Source of the DNA: Peptoniphilus raoultii
Lineage (GTDB): Bacteria; Bacillota; Clostridia; Tissierellales; Peptoniphilaceae
Direction of reading: 5' to 3'
Length of the DNA: 64,000 nt
NCBI RefSeq assembly: GCF_900099555.1
Contig: NZ_FMWM01000002.1
Span: 558,001 to 622,000, forward strand
Shown here: one piece after another, positions 32,588-40,786 of the stretch
Layout: every line of letters begins with the position of its first letter
How positions within the stretch are numbered: the first letter of the stretch is position 1
Position numbers and translations under genes: made by a program
The notes under the pieces: generated by a model
What the model was told of the DNA's origin: nothing
Databases searched by the model: none
What the model saw: only the letters and a program-made list of their open reading frames with translations

Positions 32588-33310
32588 ATGGAAAAAGTTT
32601 TAGCTTTATATGAAAAATATAAATTATTGTTTTTTTCAGGGGTTATTACGACTCTGAAAATTTCAATAGTTGCAACGATAATCGGCCTATTAATTGGGCT
32701 TTTAATGGGAACTATCAGGACAATTCCTCCCAAAAAGGGTTTTAAGGGTATTTTGCAAAGATTAATTAATGTAATAATTTCTGCCTACATTGCCCTTTTT
32801 AGAGGAACTCCCATGATGGTTCAGGCATCCCTTTTGTTCTATGGTTTTCCCTTATTTTTGGGAATGGATGTGGATAAACTTTTAACTGCCTATATTATTG
32901 TTTCAATTAATACCGGTGCCTATATGTCAGAAGTTGTTCGTGGTGGGATTTTATCAATTGATAAGGGTCAATGGGAGGCTGCAAGGTCATCTGGTCTTAG
33001 TCATGCCCAAACTATGCTTTATGTTATTGGACCTCAAACTATGAGAAATATTCTTCCGGCAACGGGTAATGAATTTGTAATTAATGTTAAGGATACGTCA
33101 GTTTTAAATGTTATTGGTGTTGGAGAACTTTTCTTTGCAGCCAAAACTGTGGCTGGTCAGTCCTATGATTATTTTTCAACTTATTTTATAATTTTAGTTA
33201 TCTATTTACTTTTAACTACTGTAATTACAGAAATTTTAAGGCAAATTGAAAAAAGACTGGAAGGACCCGTTTCTTTTGAATTAAAAATGGGCAATCAACA
33301 GCAGGTGTAA
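32588..33310 (+). CDS. Polar amino-acid ABC transporter permease
   Basis: This 240-residue inner-membrane protein of the HisM/GlnP type has about five helices. It carries the EAA-type ABC-coupling loop in GGILSIDKGQWEAARSSGLS (Glu-Ala-Ala followed by Gly about residues 133-142), which contacts the ATPase. An N-terminal ATIIGLLIGLLMG helix and the ALFRGTPMMVQ motif are typical of polar amino-acid permeases. It forms the membrane pore with a second copy of itself. It sits 5 bp behind the binding-protein gene and 3 bp before the ATPase gene. Confidence 0.93.
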   Translation: MEKVLALYEKYKLLFFSGVITTLKISIVATIIGLLIGLLMGTIRTIPPKKGFKGILQRLINVIISAYIALFRGTPMMVQASLLFYGFPLFLGMDVDKLLTAYIIVSINTGAYMSEVVRGGILSIDKGQWEAARSSGLSHAQTMLYVIGPQTMRNILPATGNEFVINVKDTSVLNVIGVGELFFAAKTVAGQSYDYFSTYFIILVIYLLLTTVITEILRQIEKRLEGPVSFELKMGNQQQV

Positions 33311-33313
33311 ATT

Positions 33314-34048
33314 ATGGAAATTTTAAAAATTGAAAATTTAGAAAAAACTTTTGGAAATAATGAGGTCTTAAAGGGAATTTCTCTTGACGTAAATATGGGA
33401 GATGTTATTTCTATTATTGGGGCCAGCGGCTCAGGAAAATCCACTTTTCTAAGGTGTATAAATCAGCTTGAAGAGCCAACTGGCGGCCATATTTATTTTA
33501 AGGGAGAAGATTTGACAAATCCAAAGGCAAATTTAAAGGCGGCAAGGACAAAAATGGCCATGGTTTTTCAAAATTTTAATCTCTACAATAATTTAAATGT
33601 ATTGGAAAACTGCACGCTTGCTCCCATAAAGGTCTTAAAAAAATCTAGGGATGAGGCAGAAAAAGCTGCGAGGGAAAATTTAAAAAAAGTTGGGATGGAT
33701 CCCTATGAAAAGGCCCTTCCTTCTCATTTGTCAGGTGGTCAAAAGCAAAGAGTTGCCATTGCAAGGGCTCTTTCCATGGAGCCAGATATTATGCTTTTTG
33801 ATGAACCAACTTCAGCCCTTGACCCAGAAATGGTTGAAGAAGTTTTAAATATTATGATTGATCTTGCAAAAAGTGGAATGACAATGCTTGTTGTAACTCA
33901 TGAAATGCACTTTGCAAGGGATGTTTCTAATAGGGTAATTTTTGTAGATAAGGGTTTAATTGAAGAAGAAGGCTCTCCTGAAGAAATTTTTAATAATCCT
34001 AAAAAGGAGAGAACAAAAGAATTTCTCCACAAAATTTTACTTGTATAA
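33314..34048 (+). CDS. Polar amino-acid ABC transporter ATP-binding protein
   Basis: This 244-residue ATPase of the GlnQ/HisP type has Walker [10 protein letters not shown] near residue 36, the Q-loop in MVFQNFNLY, the signature LSGGQKQR, Walker [15 protein letters not shown] and the switch His in VVTHEM. It powers uptake through the permease encoded just upstream and closes the T-box-controlled operon. The terminator at 34058-34090 follows immediately and separates it from the convergent nitroreductase gene. Confidence 0.95.
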   Translation: MEILKIENLEKTFGNNEVLKGISLDVNMGDVISIIGASGSGKSTFLRCINQLEEPTGGHIYFKGEDLTNPKANLKAARTKMAMVFQNFNLYNNLNVLENCTLAPIKVLKKSRDEAEKAARENLKKVGMDPYEKALPSHLSGGQKQRVAIARALSMEPDIMLFDEPTSALDPEMVEEVLNIMIDLAKSGMTMLVVTHEMHFARDVSNRVIFVDKGLIEEEGSPEEIFNNPKKERTKEFLHKILLV

Positions 34049-34057
34049 AAATGAAAA

Positions 34058-34090
34058 AGCTGCTGGCAAAAAGCTAGCAGCTAATTTTTT
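34058..34090. terminator. Terminator between convergent ABC and nitroreductase genes
   Basis: AGCTGCTGGC at 34058-34067 pairs with GCTAGCAGCT at 34073-34082 around five A and is followed by a T run on the plus strand. Confidence 0.8.
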
Positions 34091-34094
34091 ATCT

Positions 34095-34625
34095 TTAGTT
34101 TTCATCTTCCCAAATTTTATAGATGGCAGATTTTGATTTTCTCTTTTTTTCTTTAATTTCGTCATTTGCAGCATAGCCAAGGGCAATGACAAGGCGAATT
34201 TTATTTTTTATCTTCAATAGTCTTTTTATTTCATTTTCATTAAACCAGCCCAAAATACAAGTTGAAAGGCCAAGAGATGTGGCTTCAAGAGTTAGATAGG
34301 AAACAGAAATTCCCATATCTATTGATTTATAGTCTTGATTTTTTATGGTAGAGCCAACTTTTGCGGTGAGGTTATAATTTTCTTCTTCAAGGACAATTAT
34401 TACTGGGGCATTTTTTGCAAAAGTATTAAAACTGCCAGTTAGGCCAGAGACTTTTTTAGCCAAATCTCCCTCAAGCACATGGTAAAAATAGGGCTGTGCA
34501 TTACAGGCAGAGGGTGATAAAATCATGGCATCCAAGCATTTTTCAATTAAATCTTTGTCAACAGCTTTTTTGGGATCAAAATTTCTGCATGACTGTCTTT
34601 TTCTTGCAAGTTCTAAAAAATCCAT
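34095..34625 (-). CDS. Nitroreductase family FMN protein
   Basis: This 176-residue protein of the nitroreductase fold shows the FMN-binding N-terminus RKRQSCRNFDPK, LSPSACNAQPYFYHV, the dimer-interface helix MGISVSYLTLEATSLGLSTC and a C-terminal ALGYAANDE loop. The family reduces nitro compounds, quinones, enones or iodotyrosines, using NAD(P)H or other donors; the natural substrate is unknown. It is on the short side for the family. It overlaps the CPDC redoxin gene by one base (TAATG), so the two are probably co-transcribed and may share a redox role. Confidence 0.88.
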   Translation of the reverse strand: MDFLELARKRQSCRNFDPKKAVDKDLIEKCLDAMILSPSACNAQPYFYHVLEGDLAKKVSGLTGSFNTFAKNAPVIIVLEEENYNLTAKVGSTIKNQDYKSIDMGISVSYLTLEATSLGLSTCILGWFNENEIKRLLKIKNKIRLVIALGYAANDEIKEKKRKSKSAIYKIWEDEN

Positions 34626-34876
34626 TATAATCTACTAAACTCCTCCAATGTATAAAATCTTCTGCCATTATCTATCATAAATAGCGGCACGCCAACTTTT
34701 CTTTCCCTTTTAATGCTTTTAAAATAAGGATGTCTGTCCCTATATTTCAAATAAAATTTTAAAGCCTTCATTGATGAAGTGATGTCAATGATTTGAACCT
34801 TAATGCCATGTTTTTTTACATAATCAAGAGCTGCTGGGCAGTCAGGGCAAAGACTTGATATAAATAATTTAATCAT
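34625..34876 (-). CDS. Glutaredoxin-like protein with CPDC motif
   Basis: This 83-residue protein of thioredoxin fold has the redox motif Cys10-Pro-Asp-Cys13 right after its first strand (IKLFISSLCPDC) and the cis-Pro loop VGVPLFM near residue 65. It is the size of a glutaredoxin and probably acts as a cytoplasmic disulfide reductase. It lies between a DUF188 gene (8 bp overlap) and a nitroreductase gene (1 bp overlap) in a three-gene minus-strand run. The reductant that recycles it cannot be told from the sequence. Confidence 0.85.
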   Translation of the reverse strand: MIKLFISSLCPDCPAALDYVKKHGIKVQIIDITSSMKALKFYLKYRDRHPYFKSIKRERKVGVPLFMIDNGRRFYTLEEFSRL

Positions 34877-35309
34877 TTTTGATCCTCCTTAATAAATTTC
34901 TAAGTTCTAATTCAAAATTTTCATTTTCAGATTTTTTTCTTTTTTTAAAGTGAGTATAAACTCCCTTATTCCTCATCACCTTGCTTATATATCTTTGATT
35001 TAAATAAGAAGATATATTTTTTTCATCAATAATATTGCCATTAAAATCCATAACATAAAAATTTCTAGCAAGGGCCATGGAAGAAAGACCTCTGTCATTT
35101 GTAAGAACTAAATCACCACTTTCACCATGATTTACTATATACAAATCCGCAGCGTCAGGAGAAATGTCAACATTTATAATTTCCCCATAATCTGTGGTAA
35201 AATCCTGAGAATAATTTTTTACAAGTATTATTTCAACTTCTTCTTCCTTACAAATATTTATGGCAATATTTCTAATTGGTACAGCATCGGAATCTAAAAA
35301 AACTTTCAT
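34869..35309 (-). CDS. YaiI/YqxD family protein (DUF188)
   Basis: This 146-residue protein of the UPF0178 family has the diagnostic FLDSDAVPIRNIA near its N-terminus and LTNDRGLSSMALAR in the centre; the conserved Asp residues form a PIN/NYN-like acidic site, so a nuclease-like role is possible but unproven. ATG 35309 is chosen because the family begins with this strand. No ribosome-binding site is present; a TATAAT -10 box ends only four bases before the ATG, so translation from a leaderless message is possible. It heads a run with the CPDC protein and nitroreductase. Confidence 0.88.
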   Translation of the reverse strand: MKVFLDSDAVPIRNIAINICKEEEVEIILVKNYSQDFTTDYGEIINVDISPDAADLYIVNHGESGDLVLTNDRGLSSMALARNFYVMDFNGNIIDEKNISSYLNQRYISKVMRNKGVYTHFKKRKKSENENFELELRNLLRRIKND

Positions 35310-35429
35310 AGATATTATATACCCAAATGTGATAAAATTAGCCAATAAACATAGTTAAGATTTTCTTAAAATCCAAAAAAACTATTGAAAATAAATAAGC
35401 TTTTATATAGACTAAGTAAGAGGTGTTTG

Positions 35430-36482
35430 ATGAAAGTTTTTTACAGAATATTTGTGGGAATAGTAATTTTACTTTTAACTTCAACCTTAGCATTTACTTT
35501 TTTTATGATGCCAAGGGGAGAAAAGCTTGCTGAAAACAGAGAAAGTACAAAAAATGAAGAAAAGATAAATGAACCTGCAAAGATAAATGTTTTTGATAAA
35601 GAAAAAAATTCCATAAATATCCTTCTCATAGGACTTGATTCAAGTAAGGTTACCTATGAAGTCGATGAAAATTCAAAAAGAGCAGACACAATAATGTTAA
35701 TGACTATAGACCCTAAAAAAAATAAAACACAAATAATTTCGATTCCAAGGGACACTTACTACAAGGTTAAGGGATATGATAATTATAAAATAAATGCTGC
35801 CTACTCTCGTGGTGGGTTAGACCTTCAAGTGAGTTCAGTTGAAGATTTTATGGACTTAAAAATTGACCACTACTTGGTCTGTGAATATGATGCTGTTAAG
35901 GAACTTGTTGATGCAATTGGCGGAGTGGAAATCTATACACCAGAATATTCTTACACCGACCCTTCAACAATCCCGCCCCTTGAAATTAATTTTCATGAAG
36001 GGCTTCACAATTTAAATGGTGAAGATGCAGTTAAGTATTTGAGAATTAGAAAATTTTATGAAAATCAGGACCTTGGCAGAATTGAAGCTCAGCAAGGTTT
36101 TATTATGAAAATTTTTGAGAAAATGCACAGCGGTGGAGGACTTATTTTAAAAATTCCAAAACTTGTTTCTATTGCAAATAAATATGTGAAAACTGATCTT
36201 TCTTACGGTCAGCTTTCTTATCTTGCCTATTATGCTATGAGTTTAGATAAAAATGATATTGAATTTAAAACACTTGTTGGGGAAAGAGCAAAGATTCATG
36301 GCATAGAGTATTATAAGGTGGATAAGGAAATTGCAAGAAATGTTCACAAAGAATTTTTAAATAGAGAGGAAGAAAATCCTGAAAATCTAACAGATGAAGA
36401 AAGACAAAAATTAGAGGAAGGCCAAAGGAAAAGAGAAGAATTAAATAAAGAAGCAGAGATAAATAACAGTCTCCCGAATTAG
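35430..36482 (+). CDS. LCP (LytR-CpsA-Psr) family cell-wall glycopolymer transferase
   Basis: This 350-residue membrane-anchored protein has one N-terminal transmembrane helix (about 6-25) followed by an extracytoplasmic LCP domain (about 65-235). In the domain, ILLIGLDSS, RADTIMLMTIDP, the polyprenyl-phosphate-binding Arg pair around SIPRDTYYKV, and VKYLRIRKF are visible. LCP proteins attach teichoic acids or capsule polymers to peptidoglycan. The C-terminal tail is highly charged. ATG 35430 is selected because GAGGTG lies a few bases upstream and it directly precedes the membrane helix. The terminator overlaps the stop codon. Confidence 0.92.
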   Translation: MKVFYRIFVGIVILLLTSTLAFTFFMMPRGEKLAENRESTKNEEKINEPAKINVFDKEKNSINILLIGLDSSKVTYEVDENSKRADTIMLMTIDPKKNKTQIISIPRDTYYKVKGYDNYKINAAYSRGGLDLQVSSVEDFMDLKIDHYLVCEYDAVKELVDAIGGVEIYTPEYSYTDPSTIPPLEINFHEGLHNLNGEDAVKYLRIRKFYENQDLGRIEAQQGFIMKIFEKMHSGGGLILKIPKLVSIANKYVKTDLSYGQLSYLAYYAMSLDKNDIEFKTLVGERAKIHGIEYYKVDKEIARNVHKEFLNREEENPENLTDEERQKLEEGQRKREELNKEAEINNSLPN

Positions 36483-36497
36483 TCGGGAGATTTTTTT
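36470..36497 (+). terminator. Terminator overlapping the LCP stop codon
   Basis: TCTCCCGA at 36470-36477 pairs with TCGGGAGA at 36483-36490, followed by seven T. Confidence 0.88.
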
Positions 36498-36531
36498 GAC
36501 TATTAATTTAAAAAAAAATTTCAAAAAAAAC

Positions 36532-36560
36532 TTGACATTCTTTGACCAACGTTTTATAAT
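36532..36560 (+). promoter_or_regulatory. Perfect-consensus promoter of hsp20
   Basis: TTGACA at 36532-36537 and TATAAT at 36555-36560 with 17 bp between them. The start of transcription is expected near 36567, at the edge of the CIRCE-like operator. Confidence 0.9.
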
Positions 36561-36569
36561 ATAATTAAG

Positions 36570-36596
36570 TTAGCAGAAGAGGCAAGTGGCTGCTAA
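36570..36596. promoter_or_regulatory. CIRCE-like operator (HrcA site) of hsp20
   Basis: TTAGCA at 36570-36575 and TGCTAA at 36591-36596 frame a 15-base interior, exactly the geometry of CIRCE (9-N9-9). The outer six bases of each arm match the consensus and the inner three do not. It lies at the transcription start of a small heat-shock gene. Reading it as an HrcA site is inference; a second example precedes htpG. Confidence 0.7.
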
Positions 36597-36757
36597 TGAA
36601 ATATAAATTTTCTTTTGTTATAAAATTTTTTAAGTTTTTATTTATTAAATTTGTTTACTTAAAATTTTCATAAATAGACTATAAAAATATTTACTTTAGA
36701 AAATTTATAGAATGTAAATAGAAACTTATGACTATTTGTTAAGAAAGGAAGATGGAT

Positions 36758-37195
36758 ATGAGCATAAGACCTTATAGAAGAAATTTGTTAGATGATAGTA
36801 GATTTGATGATTTTTATGATATGATTGATTCATTTTTCAATGACGATTATTCAAAGGACAGGGCTTTAAGATCAGCTTCTTTTAAAGTGGATATTTCAGA
36901 AGATGACAAGGCCTACAAAGTTGAAGCGGAACTTCCAGGATTTTCTAAAGATGAAATTGATGTAAATATGAAGGAAGGAAGACTTATTATTTCAGCTAAA
37001 AAATCTGAAGAAAATAATAAGAAAGAAAAGAATTATATTCATAGAGAAAGAAAATTCAGTGAAATGTCAAGGACTATGTATTTCAAAGATATTGATGAAA
37101 ATGGTATGAAGGCAAAACTTGATGGAGGAGTTTTGGAAATTTCTATTCCTAAGAAAGAAAAAGTTGATACTTCTAAAAAAATTGAAATTGAATAA
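36758..37195 (+). CDS. Hsp20/alpha-crystallin family small heat shock protein
   Basis: This 145-residue ATP-independent chaperone holds unfolding proteins. The N-terminal arm (about 1-40) contains the FDDFYDMIDSFF stretch. The alpha-crystallin domain follows (about 42-130) with FKVDISEDDKAYKVEAELPGF, the KEGRLIISAKK strand and the C-terminal GVLEISIPK motif. ATG 36758 is preferred over 36752 because the AAAGGA ribosome-binding site is too close to the latter. The message has an unusually long leader of about 190 bases from the promoter, AT-rich and of unknown function. The gene is under a strong promoter with a CIRCE-like operator, so it is expected to be heat inducible. Confidence 0.93.
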   Translation: MSIRPYRRNLLDDSRFDDFYDMIDSFFNDDYSKDRALRSASFKVDISEDDKAYKVEAELPGFSKDEIDVNMKEGRLIISAKKSEENNKKEKNYIHRERKFSEMSRTMYFKDIDENGMKAKLDGGVLEISIPKKEKVDTSKKIEIE

Positions 37196-37207
37196 AATTT
37201 GAGATTT

Positions 37208-37240
37208 GGGGACAGTCCACAAGGGACAGTCCCTATTTTT
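37208..37240 (+). repeat. Copy 2 of a short repeat, also terminator-like
   Basis: GGGGACAGTCC at 37208-37218 is followed by a related GGGACAGTCCC at 37223-37233 and a T run. The right unit is itself a small hairpin (GGGAC with GTCCC), so it may end hsp20 transcription. Its ends match the element at 17478-17526 read on the minus strand. Confidence 0.5.
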
Positions 37241-37305
37241 TATGAGGGAAAAAATTTCTCTTCTATTTTTTTGCTATAAGCCTTATAATATTTTCAGGTG
37301 ATTTT

Positions 37306-37479
37306 ATGTACATAGAAAAAATTATTTTTTTTACATTCTTAGCCATGTGTCTATTTGTTTTAGGAGTAAATAATGTGACTAATATTGTTCCGTCAAAAAA
37401 GATGAGGGACTTTTTAAATATCCTCTTTCATTTTATATTTGCAGGGCTTTTGTTTTATTCTTGGCGATATGGGATTTAA
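37306..37479 (+). CDS. Small hydrophobic protein, 57 residues
   Basis: An open frame of 57 codons plus TAA starts at ATG 37306 with AGGTG five bases upstream and a TATAAT at 37284-37289. It has two hydrophobic segments (about residues 6-24, IIFFTFLAMCLFVLGV, and 39-53, ILFHFIFAGLLFYSW) separated by a polar stretch with Ser-Lys-Lys-Met-Arg. That looks like a two-helix membrane peptide with a cytoplasmic or external loop. No family is recognised. Frame, ribosome-binding site and hydrophobic pattern support it as real. It stands alone between hsp20 and hisS. Confidence 0.55.
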   Translation: MYIEKIIFFTFLAMCLFVLGVNNVTNIVPSKKMRDFLNILFHFIFAGLLFYSWRYGI

Positions 37480-37570
37480 TAGGCCTGGACTTTAATAATT
37501 GTCTTTAATCAATAAACTTTATATGCTACAATATATTTAACACGTTAGTAATGTATAAGGAGATGAATTT

Positions 37571-38878
37571 ATGAGCATTGTTAAACCATCAACTTTGCCT
37601 GGGTTTATGGAACTTTTACCTAAAGAGCAAATTTTATTTAATGAAATGAAGGATATTATTAGAAAAAATTTTGAAAGAGCAGGATTTTTACCAATTGATA
37701 CTCCTGTTATTGAAAAGTCGGAAGTTTTATTGGCAAAGGGCGGCGGTGAAACTGAAAAACAGATTTATAGATTTACAAAAGGCGATACGGATATGAGCCT
37801 TAGATTTGATTTGACTGTACCTTTAGCAAGATATACAGTTGAGCATTTTTCTGATCTTTCTTTCCCCTTTAAAAGATATGCAATTGGAAAAGTTTATAGG
37901 GGTGAAAAAGCTCAAAAGGGAAGATTTAGAGAATTTTATCAATGTGATATAGATACTATTGGAAATGGAGAACTTTCTATTGCAAATGATGCAGAATTTC
38001 CAGTTGTTATTTACCACACTTTTAAGGATTTGGGTTTTGACAGTTTTATTATTCATATAAATAACAGAAGGATTTTAAAGGGATTCTTTTCTTCCCTTAA
38101 TATTGAAGATTCAACAGATGTTTTAAGGGCAGTGGATAAAATTGACAAAATTGGGCCTTGCGCTGTAAAAGAAGAAATTGTGACAAGCGGTGCTAATCCT
38201 GATGTGGCAGATAAAATTTTAAAGTTTATTAAAATTGATGGCACAAATGAAGAAATTTTAAAGGCCCTTGAAGATTTAAAAATTGAAGATGAAATTTTTA
38301 AGAGGGGTCTTGATGAGCTTTCTAAAGTTATTTCCTATATAAAAGCCTATAACATTGACGAAAAAAATTATAAGATTGACCTTAAAATTGCAAGGGGTCT
38401 TGACTATTATACTGGAACAGTTTATGAAACAACTCTTAATGATTATCCAAAAATTGGTTCAGTATGTAGCGGAGGAAGATATGATAATTTAGCTTCCTAT
38501 TACACAGAAAAATCCCTGCCGGGTGTTGGAATTTCCATTGGCCTTTCAAGACTTTTCTATCAATTAAGCCAGGCAAAGATTATTTCTGCTGAGGATAAAT
38601 CACTTATTGATCTTTTAATTATTCCGATGGATGAATATCTTGAAGAGGGAATAAAACTTTTGGCAAAATTAAGAGAGAAAAATGTTAGGGCTTCAGTTTA
38701 TACAGAAGATGCAAAATTTGGCAAAAAATTTAAGTATGCCGACCAATTAAAGGTGCCCTATGTTTTAGTTTTAGGTGAAAATGAAGTCAAGACAGAAAAA
38801 TATTCAATTAAAAATATGGAAACGGGCGACCAAGAAGAAGTAAATCTTGAAAAAATTATAGAAAAATTTGCAAGGTAA
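37571..38878 (+). CDS. hisS: Histidyl-tRNA synthetase
   Basis: This 435-residue class II synthetase charges tRNA-His. Motif 1 lies near residues 20-60 and motif 2 in the YRGEKAQKGRFREFYQCD block near 115-135. The His-specific motifs are LKIARGLDYYTGTVYE and GSVCSGGRYDNL. Motif 3 is SLPGVGISIGLSRL, and the C-terminal anticodon-binding domain ends the protein. All expected for an active HisS rather than the HisZ paralogue, which lacks motifs. AAGGAG precedes the ATG. No T-box is seen upstream. A terminator follows. Confidence 0.95.
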   Translation: MSIVKPSTLPGFMELLPKEQILFNEMKDIIRKNFERAGFLPIDTPVIEKSEVLLAKGGGETEKQIYRFTKGDTDMSLRFDLTVPLARYTVEHFSDLSFPFKRYAIGKVYRGEKAQKGRFREFYQCDIDTIGNGELSIANDAEFPVVIYHTFKDLGFDSFIIHINNRRILKGFFSSLNIEDSTDVLRAVDKIDKIGPCAVKEEIVTSGANPDVADKILKFIKIDGTNEEILKALEDLKIEDEIFKRGLDELSKVISYIKAYNIDEKNYKIDLKIARGLDYYTGTVYETTLNDYPKIGSVCSGGRYDNLASYYTEKSLPGVGISIGLSRLFYQLSQAKIISAEDKSLIDLLIIPMDEYLEEGIKLLAKLREKNVRASVYTEDAKFGKKFKYADQLKVPYVLVLGENEVKTEKYSIKNMETGDQEEVNLEKIIEKFAR

Positions 38879-38880
38879 GG

Positions 38881-38913
38881 AAAAGTGCGGGGCTTATGTC
38901 TTGCACTTTTTTT
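38881..38913 (+). terminator. Terminator after hisS
   Basis: AAAAGTGC at 38881-38888 pairs with GCACTTTT at 38903-38910, followed by more T. Confidence 0.8.
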
Positions 38914-38958
38914 ATGCAAAGTTTAAAATATAAGGGACTAAAAGAAAGAAGATGAAAT

Positions 38959-40782
38959 ATGAAATTAAGAGAAGATATAAGAAATATTGCAATTATTGCC
39001 CATGTCGATCACGGTAAAACAACTTTAGTTGATGCACTTTTAAAACAATCTGGCGTTTTTAGACAAAATCAAAAAGTTAATGAACGTGTTATGGATTCCA
39101 ATGCCATAGAGAGGGAAAGAGGAATAACAATTCTTTCTAAAAACACAGCCGTAAATTACAAGGGCACAAAAATTAATATTATTGATACTCCGGGCCACGC
39201 AGATTTTGGAGGAGAAGTGGAACGTGTTTTAAAAATGGTTAATGGCGTTGTGCTTTTAGTTGATGCTTTTGAAGGACCTATGCCCCAAACAAAATTTGTT
39301 TTGAAAAAATCCTTTGAATTAAATCTCCCTGTTATTGTCTGCATAAATAAAATTGATAGACCTGAAGCTAGGGCTGAAGAAGTTGTGGACGAAGTTTTAG
39401 ATTTATTTATAGAACTTGGGGCAAATGAAGATGTCTTAGATGCACCTTTTGTCTTTGCATCTGCAAAAATGGGTGTCGCTTCCATGAATCTTTTTGATGA
39501 AATGACTTCTATGGAACCTTTATTTGAAACAATTATAAAACATATTCCAGCTCCAGAAGATAATAAGGACGATCCCTTTAAACTTTTAATTTCTACTATA
39601 GATTATAATGACTATGTTGGAAGAATAGGTATAGGAAAAATAGAATCAGGTTCAATCTTTGAAAATGACACTTGCTATATTGTAAATGCCACAAAAGAAG
39701 GCTATGAAGAAAGAGTTAAGATTTCAAAAATATTTGAATTTGAAGGACTAAATAGGGTTGAAGTTTCTTCATCTCATTCAGGTTCAATTGTTGCCATTAC
39801 AGGAATAAGTCATATAAATATTGGGGACACTTTAACAAAAGAGGAAGACAAAAGTCCTTTAACCTTTGTAAAAATTTCTGAGCCAACACTTGCCATTAAT
39901 TTTTCTGTAAATGATTCTCCCTTTGCAGGAAGAGTTGGAAAATTTTTGACATCAAGACAAATTAGGCAAAGACTTTATAGGGAGCTACAAACAGATGTAT
40001 CTTTAAGAGTTGAAGATACAGATACAACAGATTCTTTTAAGGTCAGCGGAAGAGGAGAGCTTCACCTAAGTGTTTTAATTGAAAATATGAGACGTGAAGG
40101 TTATGAATTTCAGGTTTCTAAACCTCAAGTTCTTTTTAAAGAAATTGACGGCAAAAAATACGAACCAATTGAAAGAGTTACAATTGATGTGTCAGGTGAA
40201 TTTGTTGGTCCAATAATTGAAAAACTTGGAAGAAGGAAGGGTGAACTTGTAACTATGCAAGAACCCCAAGGTGGCTATCAAAGACTTGAATTTTCAATCC
40301 CTGCCAGAGGTCTTATAGGTTATAGGACAGAATTTTTAACTGACACAAGGGGAAATGGAATTTTAAATTCATCTTTTGAAGAATATGCACCCTATAAAGG
40401 CGAAATACCAAGAAGGGTAAATGCTTCAATTGTTTCCTTTGACACAGGAACGGCATCAACTTATGGACTAAATAATGCTCAGCAAAGAGGAAGCCTTTTT
40501 GTTGAAGCAGGAGAAGAAGTTTATGAAGGACAAGTTGTTGGAGAATCTCCGAAGGGTGTTGAAATAGAAGTTTCAGTAACAAAAGAAAAGAAACAGACAA
40601 ATATTAGGGCATCAGGATCAGATGAAGCCTTAAAGCTTTCACCTGCCAAAAAATTAACTCTCGAAGAAGCCCTTGAATTTATTGAAGATGACGAATTAAT
40701 AGAAATAACTCCAAAGGAATTTAGGATTAGGAAAAAAATCTTAAATTCTCAAACTAGATATAAGTCCAAGAAAAAGAAGTGA
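38959..40782 (+). CDS. typA: Translational GTPase TypA/BipA
   Basis: This 607-residue ribosome-associated GTPase is related to EF-G. The G domain has [10 protein letters not shown] (G1), the RGITILSKN switch (G2), DTPGHADFGGEV (G3) and NKIDRPEA (G4). Domain II, an EF-G-like domain III (GRGELHLSVLIENMRREGYE) and domain V follow, and then the BipA-specific C-terminal domain with the FEEYAPYKGEI and NNAQQRGSLFVEAG motifs. It assists ribosome assembly and translation under stress or cold. Length is standard. The next gene starts 5 bases after the stop. Confidence 0.95.
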   Translation: MKLREDIRNIAIIAHVDHGKTTLVDALLKQSGVFRQNQKVNERVMDSNAIERERGITILSKNTAVNYKGTKINIIDTPGHADFGGEVERVLKMVNGVVLLVDAFEGPMPQTKFVLKKSFELNLPVIVCINKIDRPEARAEEVVDEVLDLFIELGANEDVLDAPFVFASAKMGVASMNLFDEMTSMEPLFETIIKHIPAPEDNKDDPFKLLISTIDYNDYVGRIGIGKIESGSIFENDTCYIVNATKEGYEERVKISKIFEFEGLNRVEVSSSHSGSIVAITGISHINIGDTLTKEEDKSPLTFVKISEPTLAINFSVNDSPFAGRVGKFLTSRQIRQRLYRELQTDVSLRVEDTDTTDSFKVSGRGELHLSVLIENMRREGYEFQVSKPQVLFKEIDGKKYEPIERVTIDVSGEFVGPIIEKLGRRKGELVTMQEPQGGYQRLEFSIPARGLIGYRTEFLTDTRGNGILNSSFEEYAPYKGEIPRRVNASIVSFDTGTASTYGLNNAQQRGSLFVEAGEEVYEGQVVGESPKGVEIEVSVTKEKKQTNIRASGSDEALKLSPAKKLTLEEALEFIEDDELIEITPKEFRIRKKILNSQTRYKSKKKK

Positions 40783-40786
40783 AATA

